Of a stretch of 53,429 nucleotides of DNA, positions 29,123 through 35,634 are shown in pieces (the stretch's first letter is position 1; each line of letters opens with the position of its first letter). The position numbers were made by a program, and so were the translations under genes. The DNA is from Limisphaerales bacterium. GTDB taxonomy: Bacteria > Verrucomicrobiota > Verrucomicrobiia > Limisphaerales > SXTU01. The DNA lies in NCBI GenBank assembly GCA_009773355.1, contig WRPG01000034.1:1-53429 (forward strand), read 5' to 3'. The notes under the pieces were generated by a model, which made no database searches, was not told the origin of the DNA, and saw only the letters and a list, made by a program, of their open reading frames with translations.

Positions 29123-29353
29123 ATGGCACGCAACAAGAACCAAAACTGGAATCTGCCGGACGGCAACCCTTCCGAGGGTGGCGGGCGGACGCACCAGTGG
29201 GAATCCATTCACACCGCGCTGCTGATGGACATCCGTGACGAGCTTCAGCAGCTCAACCGGGTGTTCGCCTGCCCCAACTTCCAGGCGATGCCGCATGAGA
29301 TGCGCAAGCTGCGCATCGCCGGCGAGCGCCTGGACCGCCGCATCGCGAAATAA
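29123..29353 (+). CDS. Small early phage protein, unknown
   Basis: 76 residues, ATG at 29123 with AAAGGA about 8 nt upstream. The second half IHTALLMDIRDELQQLNRVF and PHEMRKLRIAGERLDRRIAK is helical and charged. Function unknown. Confidence 0.6.
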   Translation: MARNKNQNWNLPDGNPSEGGGRTHQWESIHTALLMDIRDELQQLNRVFACPNFQAMPHEMRKLRIAGERLDRRIAK

Positions 29354-29380
29354 GATGGCCCTGCGAAACCGGAAGCCCAA

Positions 29381-29716
29381 ATGAGCCAACCCGATCAATC
29401 AGTTCACTTCTCGCGCAAGGACTGCCTCGCTGGCATCGCGGAGCTATACACCGACTTTTGCAAGCTGTCTGCGCAGGCCGAGGGCCTCACCAGCTTCAGT
29501 CTGCCCGACTTTGAGACGATGCTGGAGCAGCTCAGGCAGCGCGGCCTGCCGCCGGCTAAGAAGCACGCGGTGTGTTTCATCAACACCTGTCCCGGTTGCG
29601 GCGGCCCTGGGCAGAAGTATCGCGACGAGTCCGACTATCATTGCCCAAACTCGTTTTGCGCTGTGCGCACCTTCCGCCCCCGCGTCCCTGCGTCTCCGCG
29701 CCCAGAACCCCGATGA
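29381..29716 (+). CDS. Small zinc-ribbon-like phage protein
   Basis: 111 residues, ATG at 29381. An N-terminal helical region (DCLAGIAELYTDFCKLSAQA) is followed by a C-terminal ribbon: CFINTCPGCGG, then YHCPNSFC (about 70-95). The last residues (RPRVPASPRPEPR) come from an octamer-like repeat (CCCGCGTC, CCTGCGTC, TCCGCGCC) that runs to the next ATG. Confidence 0.6.
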   Translation: MSQPDQSVHFSRKDCLAGIAELYTDFCKLSAQAEGLTSFSLPDFETMLEQLRQRGLPPAKKHAVCFINTCPGCGGPGQKYRDESDYHCPNSFCAVRTFRPRVPASPRPEPR

Positions 29717-30048
29717 ACAGCCAGCCCGAGCTGTTTTCCGAAGGCGTCACCGAGGCGGACGTGGCGGAGTTGCGCGCCTGGCTGCTCACGCACGGCTGGC
29801 AGACGCGCCGCCAGCTCGCGGAGGGCCTGGGCTGGAGTGAGCGGAAGATTCGCGAGGTGGCGGAGGGCATGGGCGCGGACATTGTGCGCTGCGGGATGAA
29901 GGACCGGGGCTTCAAGCTCACCGAACAGCTCACGCGCGAAGACCTCGAAGCCGCCAAACAGGCCGCCGACGCGGCCATCAGCCAGGCGAAGAAACAGGAA
30001 GCCTACGGGCTGGCCCTGCTGCGCCGCATTCACCAGCTCGTGGGATGA
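29713..30048 (+). CDS. Winged-helix phage protein
   Basis: 111 residues, ATG at 29713 overlapping the upstream stop. LRAWLLTHGWQTRRQLAEGL, GWSERKIREVAEGMGADIVR and a short wing (GMKDRGFKLTEQL) make a clear winged-helix domain; a C-terminal Ala-rich helix could dimerise. Likely DNA-binding in replication or regulation. Confidence 0.65.
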   Translation: MNSQPELFSEGVTEADVAELRAWLLTHGWQTRRQLAEGLGWSERKIREVAEGMGADIVRCGMKDRGFKLTEQLTREDLEAAKQAADAAISQAKKQEAYGLALLRRIHQLVG

Positions 30049-30058
30049 AGGAACAGGC

Positions 30059-30256
30059 ATGAAAGAAACCGAACTCGTCAGGGCCAAGGCCCGCCGGCAC
30101 ACCGATGCCGAACTCGTCGCCGAGCTGGCGCGCATCGAGCGCGGGCTGGGCTGCGCGCAATCCAAGTCCGCCACCGCCCGCTACCTCACCCGTCGAGAGA
30201 TTTTCCGCGCCGAGCTGGCGCGGCGTTCAGCCAACCCCAACCAGCAAGACCAATGA
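30059..30256 (+). CDS. Small early phage protein, unknown
   Basis: 65 residues, ATG at 30059. Helical and basic: LVRAKARRHTDAELVAELAR, then YLTRREIFRAELARRS. Coupled by 4 bp overlap to the ParB-like gene. Confidence 0.55.
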   Translation: MKETELVRAKARRHTDAELVAELARIERGLGCAQSKSATARYLTRREIFRAELARRSANPNQQDQ

Positions 30257-31410
30257 GCAAAACCAAATCCCCCCCCCAGAGCGCCTTCCAGATTCTCGCA
30301 ACCGATGTCGCCGGAACGCCGTTCGAGAACGTGCGTTTCCAGTTTGTCCGGGTCACTCCGCAGCTTGCCCAGGACTGGCTCGCGCGGAACAAGCGCAACC
30401 GCAAACCCAAGCCTGACACCGTGACCGGCTACGCGCGGGACATGCGGAACGGCGAATGGGTGACGAACCACCAGGGCGGCGCGTTCTTCGCGGACGGCGA
30501 CCTGATGGACTTCCAGCACCGGCTCATGGCCGTGGTCGAGAGCCAGCAGACGGTGATGATGGTCGTCTCCACCGGCTGGCCGAAGAAGCTGCCCAAACAG
30601 AAGGCGTGCATGATGGACGCGGTGGACATCGGGCGCGTGCGCTCGCTGCGCGACCAGCTCGAACTCCAGCACGGCATCGCCAACGCGGCGGACGTGGTCA
30701 AGCTCAGTGGCGCGCTGGCGGCGTTGTGCTGCGGGATGGAGAAGATCGGGAAGAACTCGCCGGGCACGGTGCTGGCCATCGCGGAGATTTACGCGCCGGA
30801 GTTCAAGTGGATGGCGGAGAACATCGCGCGCGCCCACGGCCTGCGCATCGTGAGTTCCAGCGCGGTCATCATGCTCGGCCTGGCGGCGTGGCCGGAGCCG
30901 ACGCGGAAGTTTTACGAGCAGCTCAAGACCGGGCTGAACCTCACCGAGAAGCACGCGGTCTATCCGCTGCGCAACTTCCTCCTGAGCCTGCGCAGCGGGA
31001 ACAACTACGACGACAAACGCATGGCCGCGCTGGCGACGGCGCACCATCTCAAGGCGTTCGTCGAGGGCAAGCCCTGCGGCTCGCTGGTGAGCCAGTCGAA
31101 GGCGGCGCTGGGCCAGCTCCTCGCGCTCCAGGGCGACCGCGCGAAGCGCGTGGCCGCGCTCTTCGGCGTGACGCCGCCCGTGCTGGCGGAGGACAGGCCG
31201 GTGGACAACAAGAGCGCCGGCCCGGCCTCGCCCGAGGCCCTCGCCATCGGGCAAAGCCTGCGCCCGCCGTGGAGCGCGTCGGACCTGGCCGCGCGCCTCG
31301 ACGGCGGCTCGCGCCGCGTGGGCGCGTGGCTGGCGGACTGGAAGCAGCGCGGGTGGATTGAGCCGGTGGGCTTCGGCCAGTATCGCGTGACGGAGAAGTT
31401 TGGGAAGTGA
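30253..31410 (+). CDS. ParB/Srx-like phage protein
   Basis: 385 residues, ATG at 30253. Residues about 25-115 have the pattern VRVTPQLAQDWLARNKRNRK, TVTGYARDMRNGEWVTNHQG, ADGDLMDFQHRLMAVVES, with the usual FxDGxxxDxQHRL type box seen in phage ParB-like/sulfiredoxin-fold proteins. The rest is helical with a C-terminal winged-helix-like segment (AWLADWKQRGWIEPVGFGQY). Probably DNA-binding; it might act in replication or partition, but enzymatic activity is unknown. Confidence 0.75.
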   Translation: MSKTKSPPQSAFQILATDVAGTPFENVRFQFVRVTPQLAQDWLARNKRNRKPKPDTVTGYARDMRNGEWVTNHQGGAFFADGDLMDFQHRLMAVVESQQTVMMVVSTGWPKKLPKQKACMMDAVDIGRVRSLRDQLELQHGIANAADVVKLSGALAALCCGMEKIGKNSPGTVLAIAEIYAPEFKWMAENIARAHGLRIVSSSAVIMLGLAAWPEPTRKFYEQLKTGLNLTEKHAVYPLRNFLLSLRSGNNYDDKRMAALATAHHLKAFVEGKPCGSLVSQSKAALGQLLALQGDRAKRVAALFGVTPPVLAEDRPVDNKSAGPASPEALAIGQSLRPPWSASDLAARLDGGSRRVGAWLADWKQRGWIEPVGFGQYRVTEKFGK

Positions 31411-31414
31411 GGCC

Positions 31415-32107
31415 ATGAACCCCACCATCATCTCCAAGCTGAAGGCCATGCTGAACCGCAACGGCCGCACCGAGGCCGAGGCGGACACGTTTCAGATCAT
31501 GGCGGCGGCGCTGGCCGACAAGCACGGCATTGACATTGCCGCGCTCGATGCCGCCGAGGCGCGGCAGGCGTCGGTCATCATGCACAAGCAGGTGGGCGAG
31601 TGGGGCAAGTGCCCGCCGGAGGCGGATTACGCGGCGGTGATCTGCAAGAGCTTCTTCGAGGTGGACACGATCACGAGCTGTGGGTGGACGGAGCGGATGC
31701 AGTTCGTCGGCACGGCGCACCATCTCGAAGTGGCCGAGTATGTCTTCAACTTCCTGCTGCGCGAGTTCCGCTGGCAGTGGAACCATCGCCGGGGCCGCTG
31801 CCGGAATCGCAAGCAGTTCCTCTACGGCTGCATGGTGGCCCTGCACACGAAGCTGTCGGCGCGCTTCGCCAAGCCAGCCACGGAGGCCGTCGAGGTGTCG
31901 TGGAAGGCGAAGCGCCAGGCTTACATCGCCGCGACGTTTTCCAAACTGACTACGACCCCACTCGCCCCCAAGCAAGTGGGCGGGGCCGCCACCCAGCGCG
32001 GTTTTCGGGCCGGCAGTGAGATCGAGATTCGCCCTGGTGTGAATGGCGGACAAAGGAAGGCGGAGCAGCCGGCGCTGGCGGGATTTGAGCGGAGGCTGCT
32101 GGCGTGA
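31415..32107 (+). CDS. DUF2786/DUF7168-like phage protein
   Basis: 230 residues, ATG at 31415. The first 45 residues (IISKLKAMLNRNGRTEAEAD, TFQIMAAALADKHGI) fit DUF2786. The following region (CGWTERMQFVGTAHHLEVAE, FLLREFRWQWNHRR, KQFLYGCMVALHTKLS) is the helical part usually attached to it. The C-terminus is basic and disordered. Common in phages, role unknown. Confidence 0.7.
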   Translation: MNPTIISKLKAMLNRNGRTEAEADTFQIMAAALADKHGIDIAALDAAEARQASVIMHKQVGEWGKCPPEADYAAVICKSFFEVDTITSCGWTERMQFVGTAHHLEVAEYVFNFLLREFRWQWNHRRGRCRNRKQFLYGCMVALHTKLSARFAKPATEAVEVSWKAKRQAYIAATFSKLTTTPLAPKQVGGAATQRGFRAGSEIEIRPGVNGGQRKAEQPALAGFERRLLA

Positions 32108-32460
32108 AGACCAAACCGCTCTCAGCACTATCCGTTCGGACAGCCAACTGCCTGTCGTGGCTCGGCCTCCACCGGCGCGAGGACATCCTGCGCGCGGTCA
32201 AGGACCGCACGTTGCACCCGTCCAATCCGAAGGCGCGGAACTTCGGCAAGAAGTCGCTCGCGGAGGTGCGCGCCTGGCTCGGGCTGAAGCCGGAGCTGAA
32301 CGAACGGGACATCCACCGCATCCGGGCGCGCGTCGCCTGCGGCCTGCGCCGCGAGGGACTGACGCTGGCCGGGATCGGGCGCGTGCTGCGCATCAGCAAG
32401 GAGAAGGCCCGCCAGCACGTCTGCAAGGGCGAGCGGCTGGAGCGGGAGGAAAAGACGTGA
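32104..32460 (+). CDS. RNA polymerase alpha-CTD-like / HTH fusion protein
   Basis: 118 residues, GTG at 32104 overlapping the preceding stop. Residues 5-62 align with the RNAP alpha C-terminal domain: LSVRTANCL corresponds to E. coli TVRSANCL (R12 = R265, N15 = N268) and NFGKKSLAEVRAWL to NLGKKSLTEIKDVL (N46, G48, K50, S51 = N294, G296, K298, S299). Residues 75-110 (GLTLAGIGRVLRISKEKARQ) look like a sigma region 4-type helix-turn-helix. It could be a late-promoter activator that substitutes for UP-element recognition, the counterpart of Mu Mor/C. Confidence 0.75.
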   Translation: MKTKPLSALSVRTANCLSWLGLHRREDILRAVKDRTLHPSNPKARNFGKKSLAEVRAWLGLKPELNERDIHRIRARVACGLRREGLTLAGIGRVLRISKEKARQHVCKGERLEREEKT

Positions 32461-32699
32461 AGACGCTGCCCGAATACGTGCGGCCATTCATGGCGCAGTT
32501 GCACGCCGAGGAACTCCTTCACGGCATCAGGTCTGATCCGGCGCTGCTAGAGACGCTTGCCTGGCGGCGCTGGGCGAAGACGCTGACCAACCGCGAGCTG
32601 GGCGAGATCGTGATGTTCATCCGGGCCGGGTTGGTTCAGGAGGGCAACAACCCGCTGGGGGTGAAGCTGGAGGAAATCTGGCGGAGGTTGAAGCGATGA
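32457..32699 (+). CDS. Small early phage protein, unknown
   Basis: 80 residues, GTG at 32457 overlapping the alpha-CTD fusion stop (GTGA). All-helical: VRPFMAQLHAEELLHGIRSD, LAWRRWAKTLTNRELGEIVM. The close coupling suggests it works with the fusion protein, but there is no direct evidence. Confidence 0.55.
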   Translation: MKTLPEYVRPFMAQLHAEELLHGIRSDPALLETLAWRRWAKTLTNRELGEIVMFIRAGLVQEGNNPLGVKLEEIWRRLKR

Positions 32700-33115
32700 A
32701 CGTCTTCACCTTCAAGCCCCGCTTCGAGGCCCCGGCGCTGGCAGGCGTCAAGATTCACACGCTGCGCGGGCACCGGAAGGACGGCAAGCCGCGCGCCCAG
32801 GTGGGCGAGCGCATCTCCCTGCGCGTCTGGACCGGCAGGCCATACGCTTCCAAGCAACGGGAGTTCGCGCAGGCCACCGTCGAGCACGTTGTTCCGGTCC
32901 ATGTGACGAGGCTTAGGATTTTGCGCGCCGACCAGTGGGACAATTTCAGCCGTGGCATCGGGCCTGAGCCGACTTCACTTGATCGTCGCCAGATTGCCCG
33001 CCGCGATGGCTTCGCCAACTGGCGGGAGATGAAGGCATTTTTCCAAGCCGAGAGCGGCCTTCCCTTCTCCGGCGTGATGGTCGTTTGGAAAGACCTGATG
33101 CCAACCAAAGCATGA
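32696..33115 (+). CDS. ASCH-like phage protein
   Basis: 139 residues, ATG at 32696 overlapping upstream. VKIHTLRGHRKDGKPRAQVG, ERISLRVWTGRPY, TVEHVVPVHVTRLR gives the small beta-barrel pattern of ASCH/PUA-like proteins that bind RNA or modified nucleosides. The tail FANWREMKAFFQAESGLPFS is typical of phage versions. Nucleic-acid binding is inferred. Confidence 0.6.
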   Translation: MNVFTFKPRFEAPALAGVKIHTLRGHRKDGKPRAQVGERISLRVWTGRPYASKQREFAQATVEHVVPVHVTRLRILRADQWDNFSRGIGPEPTSLDRRQIARRDGFANWREMKAFFQAESGLPFSGVMVVWKDLMPTKA

Positions 33116-34050
33116 ACGCTCTCAATCCCTCGCAGCTCTGGAAGAAGCGCCTCGGCGACTGGGTCGTGAATCCCTACGTCGGCTGCGAGCACGGGTGCCT
33201 GCACTGCTACTGCCCGGCCATGCCCGGCGTGAAGTTCTTCAATGGCGGTCGCGGCCAGGCGGAGTGGGGAAAGTATCTGCTGCCGAAGGAGGGCGTCGTC
33301 GAGGCGCTGAGCCGCCAGCTCAAGACGTTCACGCCGGCCAAGGCGAAGCGCACCGAGTGGGGCGATGGCTGGGTGCTGATGTCCTTCCTCACCGATTGCT
33401 ACACGCCCGCCGAGGCGACGCAGCGGTTGACGCGACAGTGTCTGGAGCTGCTGCTCGACGCCGGCCACAAGGTGCGCGTGCAGACGCGGTCGGCGCTGGT
33501 CGAGCGGGACTTTGATTTGCTCGCGGCGCACAAAGACCGCGTGCGCCTCGGCACGTCGCTGCCGTATCTCGACGACGCGGTGGCGCGCATCCTGGAGCCG
33601 CGCGCGACCGGCCCGACCCGCCGGCTGAAGATGCTGGAGCAGGCGGCGGCGCGGGGCATCCCGGTCTATGTGGCCATCGCGCCAGTGATGCCGTGGACGG
33701 AGCCGGCGGAGTTGCTGACCCTCGCCGCATGGGCGGGCGAGCTGGGGGCGACGGAGGTGTTTTGCGAGGTGTTGAATCCGAAGGGGGAGAATCTGGCGGG
33801 CATGGAGCGGGCACTGCGCGAGGGCGGGCGCGTGGGCCTGGCCGAGCGGATCAGGAGCTACGACGCGGGGGCTTGGGCGAGCGCCACGAGCGCGACGTTG
33901 CGTTTGCTGGCGGGTGGTCGGGCGTTCGTGCCCTGGCCGGACACGGGCCGCGCCTGGGCGAAGCACCTGCCGGCGGATGAGGTGAGCTGGTTGGGGCGGT
34001 TCTTGCCGCCTTCTAGCGGTTTGCAAGGCGCGTGCAAGAGCTTGGTTTGA
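33112..34050 (+). CDS. Radical SAM protein (SPL/Rv2578c-like)
   Basis: 312 residues, ATG at 33112. The 4Fe-4S box is C25-x3-C29-x2-C32 in NPYVGCEHGCLHCYCP, followed by a TIM-barrel pattern (LMSFLTDCYTP, VRVQTRSALVERDFDLL, PVYVAIAPVMPW, CEVLNPKGENL). This belongs to the radical SAM branch near spore photoproduct lyase. It is the last gene before the right prophage end, the zone where Mu keeps its DNA modification gene mom. A role in DNA repair or modification is possible. Confidence 0.75.
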   Translation: MNALNPSQLWKKRLGDWVVNPYVGCEHGCLHCYCPAMPGVKFFNGGRGQAEWGKYLLPKEGVVEALSRQLKTFTPAKAKRTEWGDGWVLMSFLTDCYTPAEATQRLTRQCLELLLDAGHKVRVQTRSALVERDFDLLAAHKDRVRLGTSLPYLDDAVARILEPRATGPTRRLKMLEQAAARGIPVYVAIAPVMPWTEPAELLTLAAWAGELGATEVFCEVLNPKGENLAGMERALREGGRVGLAERIRSYDAGAWASATSATLRLLAGGRAFVPWPDTGRAWAKHLPADEVSWLGRFLPPSSGLQGACKSLV

Positions 34051-34059
34051 CCCCAGTTT

Positions 34060-34204
34060 TTGTGTCAAACCGGCTTCATCAGCCGCCCGACACGCTCGGT
34101 TGTGTCAAAATGCCCGCTCGCGGGGTCTTCGCCAGTGCCTCCTCACAACCCCTTGATTTTTCGGCTCTTTTCGCGTTCTTCCGGGTCATTCCGGGTGTCT
34201 CAAA
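34060..34204. repeat. Right-end repeats (transposase-binding candidates)
   Basis: TTGTGTCAAA occurs at 34,060-34,069 and again at 34,100-34,109 (40 bp apart), and a related GTGTCTCAAA at 34,195-34,204. A 10 bp direct repeat starting TTCCGGGT sits at 34,179 and 34,189. The region is non-coding and comparatively AT-rich. Arrangement of three sites near the terminus resembles the R1-R3 sites of Mu. Confidence 0.6.
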
Positions 34205-34210
34205 CCTCAT

Positions 34211-35053
34211 CACAGGGAGCGCGAGGGCATCGCCAACGGCGGCACGGGGCTGGGCTTCTACGCGAACTTCAAGAACCCGGCGGGCCGCGAGGCGATGACG
34301 ACGTATTTCGGGTTCGCGGCAAAGCACCGCAACCTCTACGTGGGCGCGCAGCCGGCGGCGGAACTGTTGCTGCTCTACCCGCGCAGCGCGGTGCAGCGCG
34401 GCGATGTGGAGCCGGTGGCGCGCTTCAAGGCCATCGGCAAGCAGCTTGCGCGGGAGGGCTACACCTTTGACATTGTGCCGGACGACATCGTGACGGCGGC
34501 GCAGATAGCCAGCCGCCGCGCGGTGGTGCAAACCGACCCCCGTAGCAGCCGACGTGAGGAGGCTCCATCTCTCAAATCGGAAATCGGAAACCGGAAACCG
34601 GAAATCAAACAGAGCCTCCTCACGTCGGCTGCTACCCGCGCGGGTGGCGTCCATTGGCTCACTGTCGCGACGGTGCTAACGGACGACCAGGTCGCCAAGT
34701 GGCGCAAGGAACTCGCCTCCGTCACCCGCCGCGAGGGCGTGCCCACCGTCGTCACCTCTGTCCTCAGCCAGCCCAAGCGGCGCATCGTCCATCTCGTGAA
34801 CTACAACCGCGAGGAGCCGCCCAAGGCGCGCGCCATGGGCAGCGGCCCGCACGAGGAAAAGCCGCTCGCTGTCGAGGGCGTCACCGTCCGCCTCGCGCTC
34901 CAGCCCGGTGAGCGCGTGAAGTCCATCCGCCTGCTCTCCCCGGACGCCGGGGTCAGCACCGGCCCCGCCGGTTTGGTGCAGCGCGCGGGCGAGGCCGCCT
35001 TCACCGTGCCGCGCATGTTGATCTACACCGTGGCGGTGGCGGAGCTGGAATAG
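34211..35053 (+). pseudogene. 3' remnant of host gene cut by prophage (glycoside-hydrolase-like)
   Basis: The frame opens at about 34,211-34,214 without a start and runs to TAG at 35,053. An internal ATG at 34,295 would give 252 residues but leaves out conserved-looking sequence (GIANGGTGLGFYANFKN) before it. The C-terminal part (FGFAAKHRNLYVGAQPAAEL, IVHLVNYNREEPPKARAMG, TVPRMLIYTVAVAEL) looks like the end of a large secreted sugar-active protein such as a GH with a beta-sandwich C-terminus. A 94 bp inverted-repeat element lies inside the frame. The 5' part should lie beyond the left prophage end. Confidence 0.65.
34542..34635. repeat. 94 bp inverted-repeat element with heptad core
   Basis: Perfect 24 bp arms: 34,542-34,565 (starts GTAGCAGCCGACGTGAGG) and its exact complement at 34,612-34,635. 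The 46 bp loop holds five 7 bp units (AAATCGG, AAATCGG, AAACCGG, AAACCGG, AAATCAA). It lies inside the reading frame of the host remnant and is translated as SSRREEAPSL ... QSLLTSAAT. Confidence 0.95.
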
Positions 35054-35180
35054 CACGGTTGCAGCGGCGCCCGGCGAGCGCCGTTCGCGGCCGGCCCGGC
35101 GGTCGCAGACCGCCGCCACAGGGCCGTTGGCTTGAACAATTGCTTGACGCCCCCCGCCCTTCCGCATTGCATACGCGCCC
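35054..35180. promoter_or_regulatory. Intergenic region with hairpins and promoter candidate
   Basis: Palindromic G/C-rich tracts (CGGCGCCCGGCGAGCGCCG at about 35,065-35,083 and GGCGGTCGCAGACCGCC at about 35,098-35,114) could terminate the upstream gene. TTGACG at 35,144-35,149 with GCATAC at 35,169-35,174 is a candidate promoter for the lipoprotein gene; the 19 bp spacing is long. Confidence 0.4.
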
Positions 35181-35585
35181 ATGAAGAAATCGCTTTTGGG
35201 TCTTCTCACTGCGGCGGTGCTGGCCGCCGCCGGCACGGGCTGCATCTCGACAGTGGACGGCCACAAGTCGGCGGGCGTGCCCTTCCGCAAGGACAAGATC
35301 ACCAGCCGCTACCAGCTCCCGGTGGACAATGTCTTCGCCGCCGCGAAGGAGGTGCTCGCCGGCGAAAAGGGCGGGCTGGGCGTGCTACAGTCGGAAAACC
35401 GCGTCAACAACTCGCTCGTGGCCAAGGTCAACAACCGCATGGTCTATGTGCGCATCGCCGAGGTGGAGCCGACCATCTCCGAGATCGTCGTGCAGGTCCG
35501 CACGGACGCCGGATGGTCGGACTTGGACTGGGCGGCGGAGATTGACAAGCAGATCGCCCTGCGGCTCCAGAACGCGCCGAAGTAA
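35181..35585 (+). CDS. Small lipoprotein, DUF3568-like
   Basis: 134 residues, ATG at 35181. The signal MKKSLLGLLTAAVLAAAGTGC has a lipobox (AGTGC). The mature domain TVDGHKSAGVPFRKDKITSR, YQLPVDNVFAAAKEVLAGEK, VYVRIAEVEPTISEIVVQVR resembles small periplasmic DUF3568-type lipoproteins. Probably anchored in the outer membrane facing the periplasm. Followed by an intrinsic terminator. Confidence 0.7.
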   Translation: MKKSLLGLLTAAVLAAAGTGCISTVDGHKSAGVPFRKDKITSRYQLPVDNVFAAAKEVLAGEKGGLGVLQSENRVNNSLVAKVNNRMVYVRIAEVEPTISEIVVQVRTDAGWSDLDWAAEIDKQIALRLQNAPK

Positions 35586-35606
35586 GCGCCGCAGATTTCA
35601 GCAAGC

Positions 35607-35634
35607 AGCCGAGGGTCACTCCTCGGCTTTTTTC
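35607..35634 (+). terminator. Intrinsic terminator of lipoprotein gene
   Basis: AGCCGAGG (35,607-35,614), 6 nt loop, CCTCGGCT (35,621-35,628), then T-run to 35,634. It overlaps the last codons of the convergent TPR gene, whose C-terminal KKKAEE residues are encoded by its T-run and stem. Confidence 0.9.

Larger units (their letters stand above)
1..34210. mobile_element. Mu-type transposable prophage (right-hand part; left end outside window)
   Basis: Head, terminase and portal genes in Mu-like order run leftward, and a DDE transposase followed directly by a MuB-like ATPase runs rightward. The two arms diverge at about 18.95 kb. The right end is placed near 34,200-34,214 because repeats of the type TTGTGTCAAA occur at 34,060 and 34,100, a related GTGTCTCAAA occurs at 34,195, and an open host reading frame without a start of its own begins at about 34,214. 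The exact terminal dinucleotide is not resolved: several CA candidates lie at 34,201-34,214. The left end is not in the window because the sequence begins inside the tape measure gene. Confidence 0.9.

Noticed and set aside
1-34210. Lambda-type integration by a tyrosine or serine recombinase
   Set aside because: No such integrase is seen; the DDE transposase plus MuB-like ATPase explains mobility.
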